DNA of 27,110 nucleotides from an uncultured bacterium (GTDB taxonomy: Bacteria; Patescibacteriota; Dojkabacteria; SC72). The position numbers and the translations under genes were made by a program. The stretch is taken from contig CALDJM010000037.1 in assembly GCA_937899155.1 (NCBI GenBank), forward strand, positions 1 through 27,110, written 5' to 3'. Under the pieces are notes generated by a model that saw nothing but the letters and a program-made list of their open reading frames with translations, had not been told where the DNA came from and made no database searches. Below are positions 19,933-26,764 of the stretch, piece by piece; positions within the stretch are counted from its first letter, which is position 1, and each line of letters opens with the position of its first letter.

Positions 19933-20775
19933 ATGAGTAAACTGTATAAAGTTCCAGAAGGTATAAAAACAGTATTAATAACAGGTGGTGGTAGTGGTAT
20001 AGGTAAAGCCTTTGTTAATGAATTTGCTAGATTAGGTCTCGACTGTGTATTAGTTGGTAAGAATAAAGAGAAGCTAATAAAAATATCAAATGCTGTAGAG
20101 AAAGAATACGGTATTAAAACATGGATAATAGAACAAGACCTAAGTATATTAGGAGCAGGTCAGAAAGTTTTTAACTACTGCAAAGAAAATAATCTAGAGG
20201 TAGATATATTGGTAAACAATGCAGGTAAATTAATCTTCCATGAGTTTGCAACATTAACACAAGAACAATTAGACTCACTTATCAATCTCCATATTCATTG
20301 TACAACATTACTAACATATCTTTTTGGAAAAGAAATGCTAGAAAGAAAAAGAGGCTTTATCATTAACATATCATCTGCTTCTGCATGGATGAATCTACCA
20401 GGTATTCATGTATATAATGCAACAAAGAGTTATGTTCGTAATTTTTCTAGATCCTTGTATTACGAGTTTATAGGAAGCAATGTTGGTGTAACAGTAGTGT
20501 GTCCTAGTGGTGTAGATACTGCATTCTTTAAGCTTTCAAAGAAATTAAGAAAGATTGGTCTAACATGGGGATTATTAATTAAACCTAAACAGGTAGCAGA
20601 GATATCAATTAGAAAGGCTTTTAGATTTAAGAAAGAGGTGTTTCCTAATTCTTTAGATAGTTTGTTAATTTTTATTACAAAGAATTTAACAGATCCCATT
20701 ATATTTTGGATTATGAAGAAATTACCTCAGTTTAAGAGAATTACCAAATTACCTTTCTTTAAGAAAAAGAGATAG
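19933..20775 (+). CDS. Short-chain dehydrogenase/reductase (SDR)
   Basis: An NAD(P)-dependent oxidoreductase of 280 aa. The Rossmann motif TGGGSGIGKAF lies at residues 17-27, NNAG at 95-98, catalytic Ser in NISSASAW (about 148) and Y161-x3-K165 (YNATK). PSGVDTAFF after the sixth strand and a basic, hydrophobic C-terminal region of about 80 residues (ITKNLTDPIIFWIMKKLPQFKRI, then KKKR) resemble the lipid-linked SDRs related to 3-ketoacyl or long-chain reductases, which are often membrane associated. The substrate is not evident. The variable NADP/NAD choice is also unclear (VLVGKNKEKL after strand 2 suggests NADPH). It is convergent with the Dcd-like gene, only eight bases apart. Confidence 0.9.
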   Translation: MSKLYKVPEGIKTVLITGGGSGIGKAFVNEFARLGLDCVLVGKNKEKLIKISNAVEKEYGIKTWIIEQDLSILGAGQKVFNYCKENNLEVDILVNNAGKLIFHEFATLTQEQLDSLINLHIHCTTLLTYLFGKEMLERKRGFIINISSASAWMNLPGIHVYNATKSYVRNFSRSLYYEFIGSNVGVTVVCPSGVDTAFFKLSKKLRKIGLTWGLLIKPKQVAEISIRKAFRFKKEVFPNSLDSLLIFITKNLTDPIIFWIMKKLPQFKRITKLPFFKKKR

Positions 20776-20783
20776 CTTTTTTC

Positions 20784-21224
20784 TTACTTAGCTACCCAGA
20801 ATGTAACCTGTCCTATCTTAGTATTAGGATATATCTTAACTGGTTTAACAACATGAAGTGTAAGTGTAGCTTTCTGTATAGAACCTAAATCTATTAAATC
20901 TGCAGTAATATTTACAAATATACCAAGTCTTCCAGTAGATGATCGACCTTTAATAATGGGAACATAATGGTTGCTACCAATAGTTTCTTTTGTTCTTCCA
21001 ATATATATCTTTTTGGGGCTTAAAACTAAACCATTAGAAGGTATTACCAATTCCTCAAGCTTATTATCTTTAGTTGGATCTAGTATATCTTCTTTGTATG
21101 TATAGAGAATATCATCAATATGGAAATCGTATGAGTTTGTCTCAACATCATTCTTATCAAAAGGATCAATGATAATCTTTCCACTCTTAACTTCTTTTGC
21201 TATTTCTTTTCCTGTTAATATCAT
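20784..21224 (-). CDS. dCTP deaminase/dUTPase-fold protein, paralogue A
   Basis: The 146-aa protein starts MILTGKEIAKEVKSGKIIIDPFD, then NSYDFHIDDILYTY, and has GRSSTGRLGIFVNITADLIDLG and KIYPNTKIGQVTFW, the Dcd signature. The Ser and Arg equivalent to E. coli Dcd S111 and R115 are kept (S95, R99). The catalytic Glu (E138, in LEF) aligns with Thr122 (TLTLHVV), so deamination is doubtful. It starts by ATGA overlap with the end of paralogue B (4 bases), so the two are coupled and may form a mixed oligomer. Alternatives are a pseudo-enzyme or a dUTPase-like pyrophosphatase. Confidence 0.8.
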   Translation of the reverse strand: MILTGKEIAKEVKSGKIIIDPFDKNDVETNSYDFHIDDILYTYKEDILDPTKDNKLEELVIPSNGLVLSPKKIYIGRTKETIGSNHYVPIIKGRSSTGRLGIFVNITADLIDLGSIQKATLTLHVVKPVKIYPNTKIGQVTFWVAK

Positions 21225-21742
21225 TTTGGTGTTTGTTTAAATAATTGGCTAGGGTAGGGAATATCTTTTGTTGCATAAAATTCTGTCTCTCCTATTTCCC
21301 TTCTACCTTTAGTTTGCCAGAATAAAACCTGTCCTATCTCCATATTAGGATAAATCCTTAATTTTTTCACCACCTTAATCTCTAATGTCCACTTATGTGC
21401 TTTACCAAGCTGTCCTAGGTCTGCTGTTATTTGCAAAAACATACCTAATTTTGCAATTCTGTTTCTTCCGATAAGGGATGTAACAAATTTTTTACTACCA
21501 ATCTTCTCTACTGTTGTTGCTAAATATAGTTTGTTTGGTTTAAGTATGTATCCTTTTTTTGGAATAGTAAATTCTTTTGTCTTAGGTTTTCTTTTTCTAT
21601 CCCCAACATCTACAACCTCAACTAACTTACTTCCAAGATGGTATATGTAACTATTTGGTTTGAGGCATGTTTTATCAAATGGTGTGATGACAATATCTCT
21701 TTTCTTAACCTGTTTTTGAATCTCTTGGGCAGTTAGTATCAT
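21221..21742 (-). CDS. dCTP deaminase/dUTPase-fold protein, paralogue B
   Basis: The 173-aa protein is clearly related to paralogue A: MILTAQEIQKQVKKRDIVITPFD, PNSYIYHLG, then IGRNRIAKLGMFLQITADLGQLG and RIYPNMEIGQVLFW. The Ser-Arg pair of the GRSS block is changed (GRNRIAK, N94 and K98), but the Glu equivalent to Dcd E138 is kept (E121 in TLEIKVV). A C-terminal tail GETEFYATKDIPYPSQLFKQ resembles the end segment of Dcd proteins. Each paralogue thus retains what the other lost. Nucleotide pool cleaning is the expected role. It is transcribed from a good promoter with six bases between -10 and ATG. Confidence 0.8.
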   Translation of the reverse strand: MILTAQEIQKQVKKRDIVITPFDKTCLKPNSYIYHLGSKLVEVVDVGDRKRKPKTKEFTIPKKGYILKPNKLYLATTVEKIGSKKFVTSLIGRNRIAKLGMFLQITADLGQLGKAHKWTLEIKVVKKLRIYPNMEIGQVLFWQTKGRREIGETEFYATKDIPYPSQLFKQTPK

Positions 21743-21748
21743 TCTGTC

Positions 21749-21777
21749 ATTATATATATTCCTTAGAGTGGTGTAAA
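21749..21777 (-). promoter_or_regulatory. Promoter of the tandem Dcd-like operon, leaderless
   Basis: On the minus strand TTTACA (21777-21772), a 17-bp spacer and TATAAT (21754-21749), then six bases to the ATG at 21742. Confidence 0.7.
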
Positions 21778-21835
21778 ATATGGTATGTTATATATAAGAG
21801 TATATAAATCTATCTATATTTATTAATGAAATAGA

Positions 21836-22318
21836 TTACCTCTCTAACTTTCTTCTCATTCTCATTTCTAAATCTAATAACTGTTTCTTTACATCAATCC
21901 CACCTCTATATCCAACTAAAGAACCATTAGTTGCAATAACTCTATGACAAGGAATAATTAAAGGTAATGGATTTCTATTACATACCGTACCTACAGCTCT
22001 TGAAGCTTTAGGGTTACCGATAGAAATGGCAATATCTCTGTAAGATGTTGTCTTTCCATAAGCTATTTTAGAAATTTCTTTAAGTACCTTATTACTAAAC
22101 TCTGTTGTATTTATGTATATATCAATATCAAAGGTTTTTCTTTTTCCTTCTAAATACTCTTCCATCTGTTTGAGGACTTTTTTCTTAAATGGAGTATCTT
22201 TCTCTTCCCATGATGAATCATATTTTTCACCATCAAAAACAATTGCTATTATTTTATCATTCTGTTGGCCTATACCAATCTTACCAATTTGAGTATCGTA
22301 GAAGAATATTGATGTCAT
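21836..22318 (-). CDS. ogt: Methylated-DNA--protein-cysteine methyltransferase
   Basis: This suicide enzyme moves the methyl group of O6-methylguanine to its own cysteine. The 160-aa protein has the DNA-binding helix-turn-helix region YGKTTSYRDIAISIGNPKASRAVGTVCNRNPLPLIIPCHRVI with active C124 in PCHR, and VGYRGGIDVKKQLLDLE at the C-terminus. The N-terminal domain is short (residues 1-70). The start codon lies five bases after an extended -10 box (leaderless). A 10-bp palindrome sits upstream, over the place of the -35. Confidence 0.95.
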   Translation of the reverse strand: MTSIFFYDTQIGKIGIGQQNDKIIAIVFDGEKYDSSWEEKDTPFKKKVLKQMEEYLEGKRKTFDIDIYINTTEFSNKVLKEISKIAYGKTTSYRDIAISIGNPKASRAVGTVCNRNPLPLIIPCHRVIATNGSLVGYRGGIDVKKQLLDLEMRMRRKLER

Positions 22319-22323
22319 AGTGT

Positions 22324-22332
22324 ATTATATCA
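22324..22332 (-). promoter_or_regulatory. Extended -10 promoter of ogt, leaderless
   Basis: On the minus strand TGA-TATAAT ends at 22324, and five bases separate it from the ATG at 22318. Confidence 0.7.
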
Positions 22333-22336
22333 TCAT

Positions 22337-22377
22337 AAGAGCATATCTCTGTATATGCTCTTTTAACAATATGCTCT
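22337..22377. promoter_or_regulatory. Palindrome with a third half-site between ogt and proS (candidate operator)
   Basis: AAGAGCATAT (22337-22346), a 6-base centre and ATATGCTCTT (22353-22362) form a perfect 10-bp inverted repeat. ATATGCTCT recurs at 22369-22377. The array lies upstream of the ogt -10 where its -35 would be, and ahead of the proS promoter at 22388. Although the repeat is followed by TTTT, no plus-strand gene needs a terminator here, so an operator is more likely. Confidence 0.45.
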
Positions 22378-22387
22378 GTAGCTAAGT

Positions 22388-22416
22388 TTGCTATTTAACT
22401 AAGTCGAGAATATAAT
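22388..22416 (+). promoter_or_regulatory. Sigma70-type promoter of proS
   Basis: TTGCTA (22388-22393), a 17-bp spacer and TATAAT (22411-22416). The predicted start is near 22423, with a leader of about 22 nt. Confidence 0.7.
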
Positions 22417-22444
22417 TGCAATAGATAATATTAAGTAAGTAAAC

Positions 22445-23749
22445 ATGAAAGAAGCTAGTACAGACAATATCCAATTTCGAAATGAGTTCTCAAGTGGTAT
22501 AAAAACATACCAAGATGTTAGTAAAGAACAAGAGTCGTTAAATGCACAACTGTTAATTAAAGCAGGTTTTATTAATCCAGAGTTATCAGGAGTGTATACA
22601 TATACTCGACTAGGATGTGAAGTTTTAAAAAACATTGAAAACCTAACAAGAGAGCATATGAGTAAGTGGGGAGGAGAAATCCTTATGTCTTCACTCCAAC
22701 CAGTAGAGAGTTGGGAGATTACTGATAGATTAGAAAATATGTCTTCTCTCTTTGAAGCTAGAGGAGCTAATGATATATCTAGGAAATTAAATTCTTCTAG
22801 ATATATTTTAGGTCCAACACATGAGGAGATAGCAACACCATTAGCAAAGAGATATATCAAAAGTTATAGAGATTTACCATTTGCTTTCTATCAGATTCAG
22901 ACAAAATTTAGAAATGAAGCTCGTCCTAAGTCAGGTCTTTTAAGAGGAAGAGAGTTTCGAATGAAGGATCTTTACTCTTTCCATGCGAGCGAGGAAGACT
23001 TTTTGGAATTTTATGAAATTATGAAGAAAGAGTATATGCTACTATTTGAAGATTTAGGTCTTGCAGATGATACATTTATTACTCTTGCTGATGGTGGAAA
23101 CTTTACAGAGAAGTTTTCTCACGAATTTCAGACATTACTACCTCAAGGAGAAGATATTATCTATTTAGATAGAAAGAATAATATTGCATATAACAAAGAG
23201 ATTGTTAACGAGGAAAATGCTAATAGGTTAGGTGTTAATTTTGATGAATTGGAACAGGTCACAGCATCTGAGGTTGGAAATATTTTTCCTTTAGATTTTA
23301 AATACTCTCAACCTTTTGATTTAACGTATACTACTAAAGAAGGAGATACAAAACCGATATATATGGGTTGTTATGGTTTAGGTACATCTCGATTAATGGG
23401 TGTTATAGCAGAGAAATTCGCAGATGAAAAAGGTCTTGTATGGCCTGAGAGAATTGCTCCAGCTAAATATCATATAGTTACGGTCAGTAAAGATAATAAA
23501 GATATTGCTCATGAGAAATCTAAAGAGCTATTTGAGGTAATAGGTAAAGATTCTTTGTGGGATAGAAGAACAAAGGTTACAGTAGGAGAGAAATTAAATG
23601 ATGCTGATTTAATAGGGTGTCCATTTAGATTGGTTGTTTCTCCAAAAAGTATAGAGAACGGAGGAATTGAAGTTAAAAGAAGAGCTTCAGATGTTGTAGA
23701 GTATATGGATATGGAAGAATTGTTTAACAAATATGGTAAAACTAGATAA
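22445..23749 (+). CDS. proS: Proline--tRNA ligase without editing insertion
   Basis: This class II aminoacyl-tRNA synthetase charges tRNA-Pro. The 434-aa protein has motif 1 region SGVYTYTRLGCEVLKNIENL, LGPTHEEIAT (the proline-binding TxE loop), motif 2 FRNEARPKSGLLRGREFRMKDLYSFH, motif 3 GCYGLGTSRLMGVIAE and the C-terminal anticodon-binding domain (KVTVGEKLNDADLIGCPFRLVV). Long bacterial ProRS (about 570 aa) carries a roughly 180-aa editing domain between motifs 2 and 3; here only a short segment of about 100 residues (SHEFQTLLPQGEDIIYLD to EVGNIFPLDFKYSQPF) is present, as in ProRS lineages lacking the deacylase insert. Proofreading of Ala-tRNA-Pro would need another enzyme; none is seen in the window. 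Confidence 0.95.
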   Translation: MKEASTDNIQFRNEFSSGIKTYQDVSKEQESLNAQLLIKAGFINPELSGVYTYTRLGCEVLKNIENLTREHMSKWGGEILMSSLQPVESWEITDRLENMSSLFEARGANDISRKLNSSRYILGPTHEEIATPLAKRYIKSYRDLPFAFYQIQTKFRNEARPKSGLLRGREFRMKDLYSFHASEEDFLEFYEIMKKEYMLLFEDLGLADDTFITLADGGNFTEKFSHEFQTLLPQGEDIIYLDRKNNIAYNKEIVNEENANRLGVNFDELEQVTASEVGNIFPLDFKYSQPFDLTYTTKEGDTKPIYMGCYGLGTSRLMGVIAEKFADEKGLVWPERIAPAKYHIVTVSKDNKDIAHEKSKELFEVIGKDSLWDRRTKVTVGEKLNDADLIGCPFRLVVSPKSIENGGIEVKRRASDVVEYMDMEELFNKYGKTR

Positions 23750-23806
23750 AAATAGAGCTTAGTACTATCTGGGAAATCATATTAATTAAATTTTTAATAA
23801 TACAAT

Positions 23807-24568
23807 ATGAGTAAAACATTTAAGATAATTGCAGCAATTCTCTCTGTTGCAATTGTAGGTATAGCAGGATATTTTGGCTATACCAAATGGAAGAGCTTGA
23901 ATGACAAGATCAAAGCTCAAGACAAGGAGATTGCTCAACTCAAAAATGTTGAGGTAGAAGAAGACTTAACAATAGAGGAAAGACCAGAGGAGAAACCAGA
24001 AGAAAAACCAGAAGAAAAGCCTCAGCAAAAGCAACCAGAGAAGGTAGTAAGTACTGAAAAAACGGGTAAGATAAAGTTTAATGCTGGATTCCCTTCTTCT
24101 TTTAACCCAGCATTTCGAATATGTTTTTCTAATTACAATGATATATCTCTACAGTATTGTTATTGGGTTAAAAACTCAAATGACAAGAAAGAATATTCCG
24201 CTGATTTAGTTTGGACATCTTCAGGTTATGAAGTTACTTTACCTGTAGGTAAGTATATTGTTGATTTCACACTTTATACATTTGAAAGTCTAGATAGTCA
24301 GAGTTCTCCTCAGAATGTAGAAGCAGTTTATGCCTTAAAAGAGTGTGTTTATTATGCAGATGGTGAGAGTCAAACAGATACACTTCAATATTGTGGAAGT
24401 GTAGAGAAAGAACTAAAGAAACACACAGGAATATCTGGCCCTTATGATTCAATTCTTCTTAACAATAGTAAACATGGTGGTAAGATGATGACTTTTGATG
24501 TTAAGGATGGAGGAGTAACAACAATTAAGAAATTTAGTCTAAGTCCATATTTGGATTTAAATAGATAA
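23807..24568 (+). CDS. Membrane-anchored protein with PEEK repeats, unknown function
   Basis: The 253-aa protein has an N-terminal single transmembrane anchor (FKIIAAILSVAIVGIAGYFGY). A short coiled-coil follows (KSLNDKIKAQDKEIAQLKNVEVEED). Residues of about 57-80 form a low-complexity linker with repeated E-E-K-P units (RPEEKPEEKPEEKPQQKQPEK). The rest is a beta-rich outer domain of about 160 residues with several cysteines (FRICFSNYNDISLQYCYW, YALKECVYY, QYCGSVEKEL) that could form disulfides. It is probably exposed outside the membrane, as the anchor-linker-domain order suggests. No family recognised. The ATG directly follows an AT-rich TAATAA/TTTAAT -10-like region. Confidence 0.75.
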   Translation: MSKTFKIIAAILSVAIVGIAGYFGYTKWKSLNDKIKAQDKEIAQLKNVEVEEDLTIEERPEEKPEEKPEEKPQQKQPEKVVSTEKTGKIKFNAGFPSSFNPAFRICFSNYNDISLQYCYWVKNSNDKKEYSADLVWTSSGYEVTLPVGKYIVDFTLYTFESLDSQSSPQNVEAVYALKECVYYADGESQTDTLQYCGSVEKELKKHTGISGPYDSILLNNSKHGGKMMTFDVKDGGVTTIKKFSLSPYLDLNR

Positions 24569-24583
24569 AACTTATTGATTAAG

Positions 24584-24611
24584 AAAAAGGGAGGTACATA
24601 CCTCCCTTTTT
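24584..24611. terminator. Bidirectional intrinsic terminator
   Basis: AAAAAGGGAGGTA (24584-24596) pairs with 24599-24611 across a tight CA centre. The A-run on the left and the T-run on the right give a U tail on both strands, serving the convergent genes ending at 24568 (+) and 24634 (-). Confidence 0.9.
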
Positions 24612-24633
24612 TAATATCCAAAACCTAAAGAAA

Positions 24634-25065
24634 CTACTCAGTTACAGTTTCAACAACCTTCTCTAAAACTTCTTTAGTTTTCTCTTCTTTCTCTCTCTTA
24701 GGTAGGCTCTCACATGCCACCTGATCCTTATCCCCATCTAATCTATTTGGGTCTTTACCTGTATCAGCCTTAACCTTATCAAAAAATCTTTGAGCTTCTT
24801 GCTGTGTATCAAAATCATCACAGTTATAATCATTTGTGTATTTACCACTACCATCTGTAACAACATTACCACTCTTATCTCTCATAACCTTAGCATCTTT
24901 CCAACTAGAACCCTTAGCTAACTTCCCTAAATCATAATCATTATTTGTAACCTCTAATCCCAAAGCAGCAACTAATACAACCAAAGCACCACCCAAAACA
25001 TACTTAAATATATTCTTTGATTTCTCACTACCCTCTGCTAATGGTTTAAATTTTGGTATCTCCAT
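24634..25065 (-). CDS. Membrane-anchored Excalibur calcium-binding domain protein
   Basis: The 143-aa protein has one transmembrane helix at about residues 19-38 ([20 protein letters not shown]). The Excalibur domain lies at about 80-122, with [19 protein letters not shown], then [18 protein letters not shown]. The D-x-D-x-D-G-like calcium loop is D110, D112 and D114, with E119 after C118, and C82 and C118 form the usual disulfide pair. A charged Lys/Glu tail ends the chain. Such domains often sit outside the cell next to nuclease or surface proteins. It lies 18 bases after the 52-aa membrane protein gene on the same strand, so the pair is likely one transcript ended by the terminator at 24584-24611. 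Confidence 0.85.
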   Translation of the reverse strand: MEIPKFKPLAEGSEKSKNIFKYVLGGALVVLVAALGLEVTNNDYDLGKLAKGSSWKDAKVMRDKSGNVVTDGSGKYTNDYNCDDFDTQQEAQRFFDKVKADTGKDPNRLDGDKDQVACESLPKREKEEKTKEVLEKVVETVTE

Positions 25066-25083
25066 ATGTTTTTATTTAATAAA

Positions 25084-25242
25084 TTAAAATGGAAGCTTAA
25101 TTGTCATATCAGTAGTAGAGTATAGTAACCAGAGTACTAGTAATATTAACAGTACAATTAATACTATCCTTACCCACTTCTTATTCAAGATTTTACTCTC
25201 CTTGTCTAGAAGTGGTTTCTTCTCTTTTTGTTTCTCTTCCAT
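25084..25242 (-). CDS. 52-aa single-pass membrane protein
   Basis: ATG at 25242 reads MEEKQKEKKPLLDKESKILN, then KKWVRIVLIVLLILLVLWLLYSTTDMTIKLPF, and stops at TAA 25084-25086. A strongly charged N-terminus of 25 residues is followed by one hydrophobic helix of about 16 residues (IVLIVLLILLVLWLLY) and a short outer tail, a classic N-in single-pass small protein. It precedes the Excalibur gene by 18 bases and probably shares its transcript. Its composition (basic then membrane) is unlikely by chance in AT-rich non-coding DNA. No family recognised. Confidence 0.7.
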   Translation of the reverse strand: MEEKQKEKKPLLDKESKILNKKWVRIVLIVLLILLVLWLLYSTTDMTIKLPF

Positions 25243-25334
25243 ATATTTGCAATGAAATATATTAATTTAAATATTAAATGATGGCAGTATTCTAGAGGAT
25301 TGTCAATAAGAATGATTTGGTAGTATCATTAAAT

Positions 25335-25862
25335 ATGAAAATCATCCTCCTCGCAGGACAAAATATCTCTAACAAAGAATGGATTGAGAATGTAGGAAGA
25401 AAATTTAATGAGAAGTATCTAGATACAGAAATCCAATACTATATTCATTGGCAAAATGGTATACAAAATACGAATGTAGAGTTAGAGACAAAGAGATTCA
25501 TTAAGACAGTAGGGGAGTTAGATGATGAATATATCATTTTTGCAAAATCAATAGGTAGTATTATTTTTCTTAATTCTTTGATTAATCTAAAAAAGAAACC
25601 AAAAGGAGTACTGATTGTGGGTATGGCATATAAACTGGCTAAGGATATGGGGTATGATTTAAAAAAATTTAAAAACCTTATTACTTTCCCAGTTAAGATA
25701 TATCAGAAAGAATTTGATCCTGCAGGAGTATATAAAGACATTATGCATATAGATGGGGAAGGTTTTACTATACAGAAGTATGAATGTGTAGGAGAGAGAA
25801 ATAGTAATCATAGATATGAAAACTATGATTACATATTATCATTACTAGATGAATTAGTATGA
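25335..25862 (+). CDS. Alpha/beta-hydrolase-like protein
   Basis: The 175-aa protein starts MKIILLAGQNISNKEWIENV, the first strand plus oxyanion loop of alpha/beta hydrolases. The nucleophile elbow is AKSIGS (Ser in the G/A-x-S-x-G context), preceded by DDEYIIF. GVLIVGMAY, TFPVKIYQKEFDPAG (acid Asp) and NSNHRYENY (base His) complete a plausible triad. It is smaller than most hydrolases and resembles short serine esterase/hydrolase families of unknown substrate. I chose the ATG at 25335 because it starts directly at the first strand; an in-frame TTG at 25317 is ignored. The TGA stop shows that UGA is not reassigned here. Confidence 0.75.
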   Translation: MKIILLAGQNISNKEWIENVGRKFNEKYLDTEIQYYIHWQNGIQNTNVELETKRFIKTVGELDDEYIIFAKSIGSIIFLNSLINLKKKPKGVLIVGMAYKLAKDMGYDLKKFKNLITFPVKIYQKEFDPAGVYKDIMHIDGEGFTIQKYECVGERNSNHRYENYDYILSLLDELV

Positions 25863-25879
25863 GGTGAGGCTATATGAAA

Positions 25880-25903
25880 AAGGGCAAGGATATCCTTGCC
25901 CTT
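25880..25903 (-). terminator. Perfect palindromic terminator between convergent genes
   Basis: AAGGGCAAGGAT joined to its own reverse complement, 24 bases in total. On the minus strand it is followed by TTTTT, making a good intrinsic terminator for the peroxiredoxin gene. On the plus strand the tail is weak (CTTCTAAAT) but may still end the hydrolase transcript. Confidence 0.85.
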
Positions 25904-25928
25904 CTAAATCGTAGAGATGTATTATATT

Positions 25929-26675
25929 CTACTTTATTATTTTCTCCTCTACCTCTTCTTTACTCAACTTCTTTGTACAGAAGAACCAATCGTAGCAATG
26001 CATGTCATCTTCATTCTCCATTCTGTCTTTTGCGACACCACATGAACCTGCTGGAGGTACGATTACATCATCACCTGGTTGCCAATCTGCTGGTGTAGCG
26101 ATATTAAACTCATCTGCTGTTTGTAGTGCTTTGAGTACACGGATAAGTTCATCAAAGTTTCTACCTGTGCTTAATGGATAGTAGATAATTGTTCTAATGA
26201 TTCCTTTTGGATCAATTATGAATACTGCTCTAACAGCTTTAGTATTACTCTCACCTGGTTGAATCATTCCGTATTTTGAAGCCACTTCCATTGTTATATC
26301 CTCTATCAATGGGAATGTTACCTCTATATCCTTCATACCTTTGTACTCAATCTTTTCTTTGATTGTTCTTAACCATGCAATATGACTATACAAACCATCA
26401 ACAGAGAGTCCGACTAGCTTGCAATTTAACTCCTCAAACTCTTTCTCTCTTGCTGCAAATGTCATGAATTCTGATGTACATACAGGTGTGAAGTCTGCAG
26501 GATGACTAAAGAGTATTACCCAACTTCCTTCATACTGCTTAGGAAATTCAATATCTCCTTGTGTAGTTACAGCTTTAAATTCTGGAGCTTTATCTCCAAT
26601 TCTAGGCATCTGTATTACCTCTTCATTGCAATGGCAATCTCCACAGCAACAACAGTTTTTCTTTATTTCTTCCAT
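25929..26675 (-). CDS. Peroxiredoxin (AhpC/TSA, Prx6-like) with cysteine-rich N-terminal extension
   Basis: Peroxiredoxins reduce H2O2 and organic peroxides. The 248-aa protein has the peroxidatic motif HPADFTPVCTSEF with C66 (P-x3-T-x2-C), GLSVDGLYSHIAWL, KAVRAVFIIDPKG with the catalytic Arg, and YPLSTGRNFDELIRVLKALQ. The long C-terminal part DWQPGDDVIVPPAGSCGVAKDR ending in HCYDWFFCTKKL is typical of the archaeal-type Prx6 subfamily, with possible resolving cysteines. The unusual part is the start: MEEIKKNCCCCGDCHCNEEV carries six Cys and one His in nine residues (8-16), a probable metal-binding or redox tag added before the normal start near residue 20. It is convergent with the hydrolase, with a terminator between. 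Confidence 0.92.
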   Translation of the reverse strand: MEEIKKNCCCCGDCHCNEEVIQMPRIGDKAPEFKAVTTQGDIEFPKQYEGSWVILFSHPADFTPVCTSEFMTFAAREKEFEELNCKLVGLSVDGLYSHIAWLRTIKEKIEYKGMKDIEVTFPLIEDITMEVASKYGMIQPGESNTKAVRAVFIIDPKGIIRTIIYYPLSTGRNFDELIRVLKALQTADEFNIATPADWQPGDDVIVPPAGSCGVAKDRMENEDDMHCYDWFFCTKKLSKEEVEEKIIK

Positions 26676-26764
26676 ATTAATTGATTATTTAATTTAGATA
26701 TTGTGTACCTATATGTTATCAAGGAAGAGGGTAGGAGTAAACAGTAGAGAATATTGAAGAAAGA

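Noticed and set aside
25874..26098. Plus-strand frame of 74 codons after the hydrolase
   Set aside because: It runs across the palindromic terminator and antisense to the peroxiredoxin gene. The His/Leu/Ser-rich reading is not protein-like.
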